A stretch of DNA of 64,000 nt from Rachycentron canadum (Eukaryota; Chordata; Actinopteri; Carangiformes; Rachycentridae): the NCBI GenBank assembly GCA_038496675.1, contig CM076656.1:18948340-19012339 (forward strand), given 5' to 3'. Under the pieces are notes generated by a model. It ran no database searches and had not been told where the DNA came from. It saw only the letters and a list, made by a program, of their open reading frames with translations. Position numbers and translations under genes: made by a program. Below are positions 25,480 to 39,552 of this stretch, piece after piece (positions within the stretch are counted from its first letter, which is position 1; the number at the start of each line of letters is the position of its first letter).

Positions 25480-26345
25480 AGCTCCTCTTCTGCACCTGAA
25501 GCAGCATAACGGATATTTGACTCTAGGCAAGATAATTCCTAGTCGTGGCATTAACTACCATTTATATGCTGATGATACGCAGATATATGTCCCAGCAAAG
25601 CCTGAAACCTCCATTAGCTTGTGCACCTAGCTCGTTCACCACAGTGTCTCCTTGATATTAAAAACCAGATATCTGCTAACTTCCTTCAGATAAATCCAGA
25701 AAAAGGTGAGATTCTCATTATATGTCGTGACAGTGAGCATATGATTCAAAATCCTCAGTTGGCCCCCAACTCTTCTGTCAGAAACCTTGGTGTCCCGTTT
25801 GCTTGCAAAACTTGATTTTACGACTCATGTAAATAAAATAGTTACAATGGCTTTTGTCACTCAACATTGCCAAACTCAGAAAACATCCTATTTACATACT
25901 TTCATTTCATGGATATGTTAGTGTAATTTTCTGTACTGGCATAAATCGGAAAACAATTTATAGACTTCAAATCATAGAAAATGCAGCAGCCAGACTACTA
26001 AATAAAACTAAGAACAAGGAGAGATCATATTACCCCCCCCCCCCCCTTAAGGTCTCTACATTAGCTACCAGTCCAGTATCAGAATTGATTTTAAAATTCT
26101 ACTTGACTTTTAAAGCACTTCATGGCCTGGCCCCAGACCATATATCTGAATTAATTGTCCTGCACATAGTCAAAGGTCCTCAGACAGGAACTTGTTGGTA
26201 CTTCCTATGTCAAGATACAAGACTAGAGGAGACAGAGCTCTTGTTGTCAGAGCACCACAACTCTGGGACAGCCTGCCTGATGGACTTAGACTCATAAAAT
26301 CATTATCTTCTTTTAAATGGCTTCAAAAAACAAGTTTCTTTTGAG
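25480..26345 (+). mobile_element. degenerate LINE relic (L2/CR1-like reverse transcriptase 3' part)
   Basis: The reverse-transcriptase catalytic box reads HLYADDTQIYV at about 25,559-25,591. Further along, in shifting frames, are SVRNLGVPF, LQIIENAAARLLNKT and TFKALHGLAPDHISELI, then a segment corresponding to the RAPQLWDSLP-type end. This order is typical of the 3' half of fish L2/CR1-clade LINE ORF2. Frameshifts, in-frame stops and a C run at 26,033-26,046 show that it is dead. It lies in tle5 intron 2, antisense to the gene. No 5' half or endonuclease domain was found. Confidence 0.8.
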
Positions 26346-26708
26346 ACATGTTTTGCCTGCATATGTCTGTTTTTTTTCCTGTATGAAGCCATTTGTAATC
26401 TCTGATTTTGACAAGTGCTATAGATGGTCACGGTAGCTCACACCATGGTATGCAACAGATACCCAACTTGACCAACTGTTCAGGGGATGGGGAATGTTTT
26501 TTTTGTTTTGTTTTGGTTTTTTTTTGTTAGTGTGAGGGGTGATTTTATTCTGCCGCCTTTTTCCTGTGTGTGAATGAGCAGCCTCCACTTATCCGAAACG
26601 CTCCCCTTCCCTCCTACATAAAATCCTTCCTGCTATCCCTGTGTTCATGCGTAGGCTGTGTGGCGGGTTGTCATGACGACAGGCCTCCCTGCTGCCAGTC
26701 TACCTGGG

Positions 26709-26734
26709 ATTGGCTTTGTGCCTCCTCTGATTGG
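26709..26734 (-). promoter_or_regulatory. paired CCAAT boxes, possible intronic promoter or enhancer
   Basis: Two CCAAT pentamers on the minus strand, starting 21 bp (about two helical turns) apart. They lie in a GC-richer island (about 26,570-27,540) that also holds a near-palindromic GTTGTCATGACGAC at about 26,667-26,681, GGGGAGGGG boxes and TGAGTCAG (about 27,099). The orientation fits transcription in the tle5 direction. Function is not shown. Confidence 0.25.
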
Positions 26735-28302
26735 TGCTCAGCAGCCCCTGGGCCTGTGCCGCTACTCTCAAACGACACTTTGATGGAGTTTTATTGCCGA
26801 TTCTTCCGTCTCTAAATCGCTCCTGCTGTCATCTTTATTTTGATTTATGTATTCCCTGATCTATTTATGCATGTGAACGAGGGGAGGGGAGGGGAGAGGA
26901 GGTGGGAGAAGAGGAGGGGGTGTGGGAGGAGGAAGACAGCGACAGCTACAATGCTTGCTACTATACCCGAGGGAACGCCTGCGGTACATTTGCCTTTTAA
27001 AGGCTTCAGCACCAGACAAGCACAGCGCAGTAGCAGAGCGCTACAAAGCCCCGTCTGTGGTTCCCAAGCCCCCCCGCCCCATCCCATTCCCCCTCCTGAG
27101 TCAGTAGGCACTGTATGCATGTTCTGTATGCTCAGACAAAAAAGGTATTCTTTCAACTGCGCCCTGGTTCTCTGAAGAGGGTTAAACGGTGCTGCTCACC
27201 GTTGTGGGATTTACAAAAACCAAAGGCGAGGAAAAAGACACACAGAGTGTTATTGCAGCTTCAGAATCCTCCACAAACAACAGCGATCAGACCAGAGCCG
27301 GGATTTTGCACACAATATGCCAGGCTTTCATCTGCCTTTGCTCGTCTCGGCAGACGCAAGCCTCTGGAAGGTTCTCGGAGAACAGGTACAGAGGAACAAA
27401 CCCAGCTCCTCAGGAAGGAAGGCGAGCTTCAAAGACTCCAGTCTCACAAAGAGAGGATCTCTCACTGAGATGCAGACCCCGTGGCGTCCCCCCCCCTTCT
27501 TTATAACTGCTATCAAACAGATCAGTTAAGGTCGGACGGGGCACTTTGGAAGTGCCTCAGACATCTGGCACTGTAGCGGCATTTAAGCAGTAAAGAGAGA
27601 TCGATAGCCGAGGGTCAACGAGATTGATTTAGGTACAAGTCAATAAAGGATGTTTCAGGGTGCAATGTGGTGGTAGAGATCAGGAAGAGAGGAACAAAGG
27701 CTGACATCTTTATTTTATCAGTCACCTACAGAGATGTCCCTCAAGTTCAAGCTACATTTTTTGGCAGCGCTTTACTTTACAAGTCTGTAATTCTAAATAA
27801 TTTCTTTTATATTAAACTAAAGCAATTTGGAACACAAATAGGGGAAATAGACTCTGTTGTAAGACTGTTATGTCAGTTATTTAATTGTGCTGAGCCAAAA
27901 AGCAACTGTTGATTTCCAGAGTAAATTCCTTGGAATGCCTTTTCTATTTAAACCAAAGTAATCATTTAGTTATTATTAATTTGTTATGTTAAACATACAT
28001 GTACAGCTGTGTTCTTGTCTGTTGACATAAATTTCTTAGCATTTAATGGAAATTAATGTAGTGGAAGTCTACTGAAAAGAAAAAAAAAACATCTGGCTAT
28101 GTGTGATGTATCAGGTATTTGCAGTCACACTGCAGTTCAATTCAACATAGAAGCTATTGTTAAGAGAAGGTGTTCAGTAAAGAAAAACAGTAAGTGACAC
28201 ATGTATAGCCTGAAGACATACTCCTTATTACAAAGAGCTATGCTTATCAGGCTGCCGTATGTAACTGTGCCTACTTGGTGTTTGCTGAGTTAATGTTTGC
28301 AC

Positions 28303-28391
28303 CTGTGGTATTGTGCTTGGAGGAACTGGAACTCATCCTTGATCCTGTCACAGGAGTCGGAGGTTGTGAATTTCAGCTGCTGCGATGAAGC
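28303..28391 (-). CDS. tle5: tle5 coding exon 2
   Basis: 89 nt encoding residues 10-38 (ASSQQLKFTTSDSCDRIKDE then FQFLQAQYH) plus the first two bases of Ser39. It matches human TLE5 (QQLKFTTSDSCDRIKDEFQ). The acceptor is TGACAG and the donor CACAG|GTGCAA. Confidence 0.96.
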
Positions 28392-29314
28392 CTGTCAAAG
28401 AGAAGAGCACAAGAGGAGAAAAAGTAAGGCCCAAGTGGAAAGAGGAAGAGTAAGGAAGATGAGGGAGGGGTGAACAAAAGAGAAAGGGAGCAGAGTGGGG
28501 GAAATAATTAAAAACATGAACATAAAAATCAAGCAGTTTCCAATTTGACGCAGTCCAATGAGTAATGGCATTACTAAAAAATTGCTTGCCAAGTATGTTT
28601 CCACACACAAGGGGCCAAACGCATAAAACCCTGTGAATATTCAAGTCTAAAACCATGCATGCACAAGCAGAAACATGCGTACCCATTGTTTCTGCCAGAT
28701 TTTTACACCCTTGAATATACACTGCTCTGTTATATATCTCAATCACTGTGAAATTATGCGTCTGCACACAAACCTAAACCACACACAGCCTAAATTAGCC
28801 ATAAATGGATATTGACACTCCCATATTTAACCTTCAATTGATATAAGCCAGACTCTCTGTCCTTGTTTTGGCGTTTGCAGCGTCTGTACAGAGCTGTGGA
28901 GTTATTACCCTCGGCCATTATGAACAAAAGCTCATGTTCTGAGCCATAACAGCCAATGGATTGATGACACGCAATGACAATAAGGAATGTTGAAGCAATA
29001 ACACACAACGGATCAGAAGTTTGACTCACTCACAACATTCAGTTTGGGTGGCAATATGTAAACCTTACTTACTCAAGCTTGAATAACTCATGCTTGTATA
29101 AATAAGGACGGCAACACACATTATAAATATTTTTATAGGGAACTTGGTTGAGACCTTGGTCGAGCTCTTTGATGTGTTAAAAGATTTAGCTCCAAATAAA
29201 ACATCTCTTAAATTCTCTGACGTCATCCTCGTCTTTGCCACGTTGCGTCATCACTCAAGCAGAGGCTGTATGTTTGTTATAAAGCATGTGTGAAGCAAGG
29301 GTAGGTGATATGGT

Positions 29315-29320
<6 letters not shown>

Positions 29321-29350
<30 letters not shown>
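29321..29350. repeat. poly-A run
   Basis: Thirty consecutive A. No retroelement body was recognised immediately upstream. Confidence 0.95.
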
Positions 29351-29353
<3 letters not shown>

Positions 29354-32300
29354 ACCAACTCAACCACGGTAAAAGCAAACTACATATATCAATACTGTCA
29401 TAGATTCTACTGTGACCTCTTTAGAAGAAAAAACCCATTTTGAAACTGACTTACCTGATAAATCAATGTACTAATTATATGAAGAAATCGTCTATATCCA
29501 ATATTGTCATGAAGCAGTTCTGCATTATTATTCCTCTGTATTAAAAGGTAAATAAATATCTCTCTCCAGCTGAAAGACTCTATTGTCTCATCGTATTTGA
29601 TAACGATAATAAATTTCAATACACCCAAGGACTCTTTACAAAGCAAATAAAACATTCAGAGGCAAAACAAGGTAGGACACAGACAAGACAGAACAATATA
29701 TGAATGAAGGTATGGGAAAAAATTAAATACGCATACACACACAAACATTCATACACACATGTATAAATACATATTGACAAACATACACACATATACACAT
29801 TTACAGATACATACTCATATACACACACGATGAAACAAACATCTCATCTGCAAAAGAGGATTGACAGACAATACCGACAAACTTTCTTCTAACTGATAGC
29901 ACTGATTTACATCACTTCATAAAATCTAATGTAACATATGGTCCTTTGTCACAGGTTCAACTTTTCCTCCCACAAGATTTTTGGAGACAAGTTCCTGGAA
30001 CCAGATTTCGGGAGCAAATACTAAATGCAAGTTCCAGGTACTTTGAGGAGCTGCCTGCGGTGCTGCTGAATGTGACCGGTCAGCAGATGTTTTGTCACAT
30101 CACAGCAACAATGACTAAAACAAACCACTGGTGTCTTGGCAGATCTGGAGCTACAAGACTGCCAAAGAATGTGGGGAAATAAAATAAAAAAGATGGCAAC
30201 GGTAACAGCAATAAAAGCATCACAATGCGTGCAGTGTAGCAAACCAGAACACTACAAGGTGGTCGAACACGCTAGATGCTATTTTGAGGCACCACCAGCT
30301 TGTGCCAACGCCAGCCGTGCTCACGATTCAGCTTAAATGTGAAAAGAAATCAACAAGAACATCTGCAACGCTCTTTACTCTGTTGTCTGTCTGCAGCAGC
30401 TCATATCACTTGATGACCAAACGGCACATAAAAACGATAAGGTTGGTCTTGCTGTTGCTTTTTTTTTGATAACTTATATGCAAAATTTTCCCTTTTGAAA
30501 AAAAACAAGAGAAAAGTCAGAGCTACAAAGTAGCAAAGGTTCCTAAAGGTTACACGGTAAGTCCTTAGTCACACATTGTCAACTTCCTGCAATGGAAAAG
30601 CGTTTCAATGCTACCTCTCTACACAGACAATGTCAGTAGGCTCTTATCTTACAGCATTTCCATGATATTCACTATAGTCCTGTGTAGCCGAGCACCGGTC
30701 TAGTCAAGGTTTAGTGGTTCATGGTGGACCCAGTCGGCAGACACATGGGATAAACCTCATCAAGTGCCACGCATGTAATGTCAGAGGACTTCTTTTACCC
30801 CCTTTACAGACAGCTACATCACCGTTCTTTCACCAAACCTGAATGTTGCCATTAGCCCTTATTGTAATTCTGTCCACACTACATTCCCCAGGCAGCGGTG
30901 GATGGCCTGGTTGTGTGTTAGAGCACAGCAAGCATCAAACCCAAATAGGGACAAAATCTCATTATTTCTCAGCAGGCTGCATAATGGGTCAGGTGGGGAA
31001 GAAAAAAAAATAAAAAAATAAAAATCGACATTTTCCCACTACGATTGAGCAGGCATAAAAAAACCATCAGAAATCTGATTGCAGCACTTACGGGAAGCTA
31101 GCCCGCTGCTGTTAGGAATGACCTGTCGCTTTGTACCCTGCTCCCCACGGCATGTCGCTCAGCTTCATTTTTAACTACAAATAGGCTGCTTCACATTCAC
31201 AGAACCACGGCCAGAGATTGTACTAAGCAACAGGATTGCTTCAGGTTGGAGGAATAGACCTCTTGCTTCAAAGGATGAATTAATTTTTTGCTTTGTGGCT
31301 CAGTAGGCAGCGCTCGGCTCTGACATTCTTCAGGGTTGGGGATGACTTCTTGCTACAGTTTCCCGGGGTATAGACATCAACTTGTGGGGTTTTGCATCGG
31401 TTTGGACACTAAATTAAGTATTTTAGGTTATGTAGAAAAACATCTACGCTCAGGAAATTCAGAAACATTAAGGTTGGAAGAGAAAGACTGACAGTGTGGA
31501 GGTCATTAAAAAAAACAGGGTCCTGCAAAACAGTGACCTCAGCCATTACACTTTCAAATGTCATGAGAAGTGCTGACATTATCATGCTGCTGCCACACAC
31601 AGGAGCCCCCCCTCCACCTAAACCTAGCTGCAGCTCAGAGACAGAGGCTCAGACTGTAAAGCAAAATAACGTTTTCCATTATCTCTCCAGCCAGTATGGC
31701 ATGGACCAAACTCAAACAACAGCTCAGCTATGTGGGTGTGTGCCACACAGAGCCTGTGTCAACACAAGGCACTTAGCTACAGGCAGCTACACTGCAGTAA
31801 CTGCTCCCTGCACTGGCATGGTTTCTGAATGCTGTGTGTGTGTGTGTGTAGAGAGAGGTTTTGTGCGTTTTTGTGTGTGTGTCTGCATACAGGTTGCCCC
31901 TTATGCCGGAGGGCAGAGTTGTTGCCCTAGATCTGGTTTCCTCCCCGTGTAAGCGCAGTACGCAAACGTTTAAAATACCAAAGTTTCTCTTAGTCAACAG
32001 CCGCAGGTTGAGCATCCTGTTCCACAGGGAATACAGAGGGAGGCAAATAAGATAGACAGAGGAAGACAAAGACAAGAGGGAGGAGGGCAAGACACTGAGA
32101 ACATTTTAAAGCCAGAACATCGTAAAACCAAACAGGACCAGGAGGGGTGTATTTGGACTTTTATCACTCAGTCCAATAACCTCTCTGAGCAACCTCCCCA
32201 AAACTGTATAACTCTAGTTCAACCTGTTTGCAATTTTGAAAATGGCAGTGAAAAGTAAAATATTTCTTACTGATCTAATTGAAATTTGACAAAACAGTGT

Positions 32301-32680
32301 CAAAAACTTGTAGATTAAGTGACTTTTCAGGACCATGACACTGACAAAATGCCCCAACCACTGAACTACAATTCTTGTTAAGTTACACTTTATTGTGGTC
32401 TTTATACTAACCATTACGTGTGGCAACATGCCTTTATATGGCGTGGAGAACTTGTAGAAACCATGACATTAAGCGGGCTCTGACAGAAAGTTTGGGCTGA
32501 AAGCAGCCACCCGCTTTTTGTTGCCGAGTACGACTGAATGGTCACAGCCTTTTAACTGATTAGGCAACAAAAGTCAACTGTGATTGACAAACAGAGGCAT
32601 GTCTAAATCTACATCAGTGGTAATGTGTTTGTAGTAAAACGCATCTGGTTGAATATTTAACTTCTCGAAGTGCAGTTGGT

Positions 32681-32706
32681 CAATTGGTTCGAATCAGAAC
32701 CAATTG
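32681..32706. repeat. perfect inverted repeat, 10-bp arms
   Basis: CAATTGGTTC (32,681-32,690) and GAACCAATTG (32,697-32,706) flank a 6-base loop. The left arm plus loop reads like a Pol III B box, but no tRNA fold is present. Confidence 0.7.
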
Positions 32707-33729
32707 TCAGATTTTCATATGCAGTGAAATTTTTCTCATGTTCTTTTATGATTTAAAACCTTTGACGATGTTTCTAAATGTCATTGCTGTGGTTGAGTTT
32801 TTCCTAGTATAATTCAGTCCTGTGGATCAGTTGTCATTTCTCAGTACTTCTGATGCGCTGAATCATTTCGACAGCAACACACTCATTCAGTCAGAGAGGG
32901 CTGGCCCTTTTTTTTTTTTTTTAACATGGGAATGATAGTTCACCAAGCAAATAGACTTCTAACAGGTCAGACCTTTACAGCGACTCCAGCTAAAATGTGG
33001 CCTATGCCTGGCATTAATTTGCAAGCTTGGCAGGAGGTGATGTTATGGTACACACTAGTTTACAAATCTGCTGACAGGGTGGGAAGGAAACAGGGGTAAT
33101 TTAAGCCATAGTTTTGTTATTCAAAACACATCAAGTACAGAACTAGAGCGGTCCACTGTGGCAATCTTAGAACGGTCATATTAATCATTTTTGCTTTGCT
33201 AATGATGAAAAAAAAAAATGTTCTTGAGTATTATGGTCTTTCAGCAGTTTTCAGTCAAGGTCAACACAAAATAGCCTGAATCCTGGATGCAACATCAAGC
33301 AAACTGCAGGAGTTTTGAAGGACAATTCTCACAGTTCTACCCTGATACTTTTAACACTACACACCCAGACTATGTGGGCCTCTCCCAGCTCCATGCAATA
33401 TACACAGCTAACAATGTTTATTATCTCTCGCTCTCTGCCAGTGACCAAAACAAGGTGCTCTATGGGGGCCTGAGAGCCCACAACAGATGGATGCCCATAA
33501 TGTTAATGAAATACTGCCGTAATATTGTGACACATGCCATCTGCTGTGACAAAAAAAGGTGCCTACACGCTGTGTGAGTGAAAATGTGTGCAAAGAGAGA
33601 GGCTTGGCTAATGTGTGTGTGTGCGTGCTTTTGTTTGTGTTACAGAGGAATAGCCTTGACAGTGTGAATGTGACATAGAAAAATATGTGAGTAAGTGTGT
33701 GTGTGTTAGAGCACGAGAGAGACAGTGAA

Positions 33730-33732
<3 letters not shown>

Positions 33733-33760
<28 letters not shown>
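33733..33760. repeat. GT microsatellite
   Basis: (GT)14 in tle5 intron 1. Similar short CA/GT runs occur at 33,916-33,941 and 34,446-34,474. Confidence 0.95.
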
Positions 33761-34443
33761 AGGGTGTGATAAGCTATGATGCTTGGCTGCCAGAGGAACA
33801 AACATTCACTGCCATGAATCATCGACAAGGATACAACGGCCCACACACACACATACACACACATTCTTCCTCACATGCTAAATTTGCATAGCACACATAC
33901 ATATACATGCATGTGCACACACACACACACACACACACACGCTTACACAGCACCTAAATGTAGGACAATCTCTAATTTGATTCTGCCCTGCTCCTTTGAG
34001 ACGTAATTAAAGCATTAAAAAGCTTTGTGCGCTGGTGAGGCAATTGAGACAGTCTTCGCCGAATAAATGGGATTCATCGTTTCAGGAAATTGCTGCCCCA
34101 CCCCCATCCCCCACCCACCAACCAAAAGCCCCCTCATCGTCACCCCCCTCAGACACACACACACACACACACCCCCTTCCCCTTCCTGGCCTCATCATCT
34201 GGTTCAATCCATGTGAAATCTACTGTGAACCATAATGTCTATTTTAAATAAGAATCAGGCTAAGGCTGTTTCTGCTCCATAGATCAGCCGACAAAGGCTA
34301 TGGAAGGTATGGAGATTACATTGAGGGGGGGGGGGTGTCTTCCAACACACACACACACGCACACACACACACACAGAAACCACACTGCAGTTATTAGACA
34401 CACCAGGAACACATGAATACAGTACATATATCCAGCAGAGCAT

Positions 34444-34478
<35 letters not shown>

Positions 34479-36013
34479 CAGCAGGATACATTGGAAAACA
34501 TCCTCCTCAGTATAAATCCTGCCTGAGGGCAATGGCAGTGTGGGGATTGTATTTCCTGGAGCACTGCCTGACTGTTTACATCTCAGTCGGAGTGTGTTTG
34601 TGTGTGGTATGTGTGTGTGTGTGTGTGTTGGGGGCAGGGATGAAGCCTTGGCATTGTAATCACTCACTAATGACTGGATCTTATCTCACTCCCACTTTTA
34701 AATGAATGTAAGAGATCTACACTGACGAACAGTTGGCCTATTTTTCAATGCCAGCCTGTCTTTTTTGCTCTATAGCAACAGTCCCAAAGATACCATTTGA
34801 GCAACCCACCTCCTCTGTCTATCACACACTCCCATCGCCCAATCTGAGAGCGGATGGACAGATGTGGACACATTATTATTCAAGGATAACACATTTTCTA
34901 AATCACTGAAAAGATTGGAAACGTATTTTTGTTGAAGGCAAAATAATCATTTGCCTTTTTCCAGTTGAGTTTGGTGACGAGATCAGAAATTGTGGCGGTA
35001 AATTAATGCTAGGTGTGAGTGCACTGTGTGTGTGGTTTAGATAAATGCTTTTGTGAAACGTGCAGTGAGCAGGTACAGAAAGTGGTGTTTAGATATGAAG
35101 CCTTCCTGCAATAAAACTTCATATTAATTCTCCAGCTGTTTCAATTTTTTTCAGTCCATTTCCTTCAAAATTTAAGTTTCTACATGCACAATTCACACTG
35201 TTGAAGGGGATAATTGCCTGCTGGTGAAAACATGCCGTATGTGTTTAACATGTAGGCAAAAACATCCATCATGACATGATTCACCGAACCAGACGTTGAG
35301 GGCTTAAGCTTTTTGCTAATACACCAGCACCAAACAAGATCACATCCTCCATCTAAGAATAGCTCCAACAAAACAATTCCATCTAAATATCCCGGATTAG
35401 TGTTTGGACTGAAGCGTATGTGCCCAGTGATCTGAGAGAGGGACAGGGCTAACTGGCCCGCATCCAAGCTCACCCTGGCCAACTCTGTCTGGGCCAAGTG
35501 AGCCTTGCTATGTTAGCTGCTCAGCATGTGTGTGTGTTTAGTGTATTTGTGTGTCTGTGTGAGGAGAGGCTGAGGAATAGGATTGTATCTTCAGCCGCTC
35601 TGGACAGGGGCTTTAGAGCATGGGGAGAGCCTAATCCTGTTTGGACCAGGAATTTGATTTTGATTATTATCTCTCACGAACCAAGCCATGGCTTACCCCC
35701 ATTTCTGCAGCGTTATCCCCACAACACACACACTCACACATACACAAACACACACACCTCCCCCTTGCAGCCCAACAGATTTGACCTCGTTAAGACGCTT
35801 TAAAGGGGATTATTCTACTTTTATCACGTCGAGTGAAGTGCCCTTGCAAACACAGGCTTGGCATGGCTCGCCCTCCCTCCCCACTCTGCAGAACTATCTT
35901 GACCCCCTCTGCAAGGCCAGCCAAGCGTACAGTCCAAGCACACACAAACATGACACTTGAGGCACACTGCCCTGCAAACACAGATGCACCAAAATATAGT
36001 GGACTCTACCTAG

Positions 36014-36015
<2 letters not shown>

Positions 36016-36088
<73 letters not shown>
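36016..36088. repeat. CA microsatellite
   Basis: An uninterrupted (CA)n of about 36 units, the longest in the window, in tle5 intron 1. Confidence 0.97.
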
Positions 36089-36089
<1 letters not shown>

Positions 36090-36869
36090 GTGGGGGCAGA
36101 CACAACACACAAGCAAACACATAGGAAAAGAGTGCAGAGATTGCAAAAGCCAGGGGAAATGGGCAATTTGTCAAGAGTGGGGAAAGTGGTGAGGCCGACA
36201 TGGCTGTGGGTTTGGAGACCATTGCTGAGATTAAAGCCAGCCTCGCAGAAGGGGGGCTTTAAGATTACACCCAGTGCGGTGGTGCAGATGATTGATGCCT
36301 GCTTGTAAAAACCAAGGTTATTACTTACAACACCTGGCGAAGAAGGGGAAGATAGTGAGGGAGTAGAGAAAGATTGGTCCCCAAGTTCGCAACCAATAAG
36401 TGAACAATGAAAGCAGAAAGGCGGAGTGTCGGCATGTGGCCGACACCAGGGAACTTCTGTTTAATTTGCTCAACCGAGGTGACGGCACTAAAGTTCTTGT
36501 GGGTGTGTATATTAAAAGTTTTAAAAGTTGCCGCTATTTTATCCCTCGATTCCAATCCAAGTCATTTAATTTTGATTATCTACTAATGAGTCCCATTGTA
36601 ATCTTTACATTGTGCTACAGCATAATGAAATTTCAGCATCTTATAGACCCGATTCAAACATCAATAGCACCAATGTCCCTGTTAGGAATGTGCCCCATGT
36701 CTTTCTAAAACAAAGATGCCCACCTCATGCAATGACTGGTCAGCAGGGTCCAGTAAGTGAACTTCTCTCCCGCAGTCCCTTTTTTTATTCTGCACAAAAC
36801 TACTTCTGTCATTATTTGCATGTACAAACAAGTGCAGCTCTGTAAGTATTGTCTCTCACCCCCCTCTAT

Positions 36870-37030
36870 GACTACGTCCACACTACTACATTTTCCAGTT
36901 TCCAAGCCCGGAAAACGGAGCATTTTATTAACACTGTTGGCCCTGTTATAGTTTGAAGACTCCAGGGTTGCATTGTACTTTGGACGGGCAAAAAACAGAA
37001 ACCTTTGGAAACGATGATGTAGTCACATCC
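36870..37030. repeat. dispersed teleost repeat fragment
   Basis: The order ACTACGTCCACACTACTACA, GGAAAACGGAGC, CTTTGGAAACGATGATGTAG matches a fish repeat with paired 'GTCCACACTA' and 'AAAACGGAG' words. Class is uncertain. Confidence 0.5.
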
Positions 37031-39552
37031 ATCGATTGGGTTTTATCAGCCTCGACTACTCCTGAAATTATTCAGTTTAACACTACGACAGTCTTTGCTT
37101 TCTTCTTTCCTAGTATTTTCTGCAAGTAATCAGCTGAGCAGCAGACATTGTCCAGCCCAGATTTTTTTCATTAAAACTTATTAGCGTGGCCTACGACAGC
37201 AGGCTTTTCATCCCACTGTGGACGGTAGCTGTTTTACCATATCTCTACTACTTCGGACAAACAATACAACGCTAAGTCATCAAGCAACACACTGAATTGG
37301 CCAAACGTACATATTCCTTGCAGAATACTTTGAGAAACCAACAGTTTATTCCAACGCAGCCACAAGCATGTTTTAAGAAGACGGTTCTCTTTTTGGTCTA
37401 TAGATACACAAAGGTTGAAGAAAATTCATTAGCCTGAGTGACACCCGCTGAAATATCAAGCACTTTTAATAAGGATGGGACTGGTTGTACTCGGGACCAG
37501 TAGGGCGCCAACCTCACAGGAGGGTTGAGGCAGTACCTGCCAACACGTAGTCTGAATACAACAAACTTCAACAGGTTGAGCGAGGGAGGTTTTCATGGCC
37601 TCGCTGCAAATCCTCATGGTTTGTGATTGGGATCTTGGCGGAGATGAGGTGACGTATTGTTCCAGCCTTATTGCTCTTAGGCAAACAAACAGAGCAGCTA
37701 ATTCTCTGGACTCTTCTCTGGACTGGTGCAGTGCCTTACATTTTGGCAGGTTTAAGGGCCCTGACTGGGCTGGGCCAATCAAGCAGCCCCCCCGTCGAGC
37801 TGCTTTGTTCCAGCTCATCGCTCTGCTCTGCTCTGGGGAAGGGCTGTATCCCTACCTCCCCCCAAACCACCACCACAACCACCGTCCCTCCTTCCCACCT
37901 CCCACACTGCTGAATACTGATGCAGCCACTCCACCCCCCCACCCCCACGTTCACTCCCACACACACACACCACCTGATGAGCTGTCGTCTGCTTGTGTTA
38001 ACGTGCATGTAAACACACACACAAGCACAAACTCATTACTATTCTACTTTTTTCTCTTCAAGCACAACATCCATCAGTCACACACACAAAGACACACAAA
38101 ATCTGCACATACACTGAAAGAGAATAATGTATACAGACAACAAAATGCTGTCCCACACAAACAAAGCTGTCAATTGCTTATGAATTTATAAAACGACAGC
38201 CTATACTACATGCCACCCCCACATCGATATGCACACCATGTACATAAATGCTGCAGAAACACACGCATACACATATTCACATCTGTAGCTCCTGCAGACT
38301 TGAGCAAAGCCAAAAAACCTGGTACAACTCAGCTGACATCTGTTTTTATTTATATTCGGGTTCTGCTGAATTTCCTGCAATACTTTATGCAAGACAAAGC
38401 AGGCCAGGAAGACAAAGAGGTGCACTTATAATTCAGCTTGTAAATCTTATTTTCATTAAGCCCACTTGCAATGATATAATTACATGATAAGATTAAATAC
38501 ATTTACTATAATTTTAATTTTAGAGAACATTTAGTGTTTTAACTGCGATAACAGCGATAAACTTCACAATCAGCTGTTGTGTATCCTCTTGCTTGTGGCA
38601 TATGCTTGTGCCATTTAAAAAAAAAAAAAAATCTCTTAATGACACTTTCAGAATAGTTCATGTTGGTTTCTCTTCAATTATTTCTTTCCACCACAATAAA
38701 TAACCACAAGGTGAAGCTTCTCTAACTGATTGGCCCAGCAGGGAAACTGCATCATTCATAGAGTGCTGACATATTTTCTGTCGCCTTGATTCAGTATTTC
38801 CATCAACCCAGAGGCTGTTCTGGTGTGCGCTGTGAACTCCGAAGGGATGGTGCACAAAGTGTGTATCTCGGCATATGTGTCTGTCTCGCTTTAACTATAT
38901 TCTCTAACGCAGCTAAAGCTGTATAATGTGGTGCTTCTTGAAAATGCTCTGCGAAGAGAATATATTTGAAAACATTTGAAAATGCTGACATGCTGCTGTC
39001 GTATGATGCGTCTCAGAGTTAATATGATCCAAATCAGAGGCTCTTGACATGCTGTCACAGTAACACTCATCATGTTTGCTATATAAACAATTAATCAGAG
39101 TGCCATTCGGCAGAAACTGCTGGATCACCGCATCCATGCATGACCAAATGAAACATCCCAGACCAAAGTGACGCCTTTTTCCTCCCAGCCAGGCACAAAT
39201 CTTGAGAATGGGGAGTTTAAACAACATTTAAACTCCTTTTCCACCGAAATTAGCTAATAAAAGCCGATTGAGCCCTTTTCAACTTCCACAAGGTGACTTT
39301 CTCTCTTTTTTTCTCTCTGATGTGTCACGTACGACAGCATGTATGCCATGTTTGGTAAACAGTGGCAAGCAACACGGAAGCTGGTGACTGTGACTGCGTT
39401 ACAGTGGTTATACTGCTGTATGAAGATCAAAAAGATAAGAAAGCACAAAGTCACCACTGCAAGTTTCTCCCAGAATGTCGAACAGTAAATACAGCTGGCT
39501 ATTTATGCGCCAACATCCGGTACTCATGTACGTGTCATACTGTCGTGCCAGA

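Larger units (their letters stand above)
23622..28302 (-). other. tle5 intron 2
   Basis: A 4.7-kb intron. It contains an ATC/CAT-rich tract (23,703-23,932), a degenerate LINE relic (about 25,480-26,345) and a GC-richer segment with paired CCAAT boxes (about 26,600-27,540). No host exon is recognised. Confidence 0.85.

Noticed and set aside
32660..32710. tRNA gene suggested by GGTTCGAATC
   Set aside because: No acceptor stem, anticodon arm or A box is found at the right spacing; the word is one arm of an inverted repeat.
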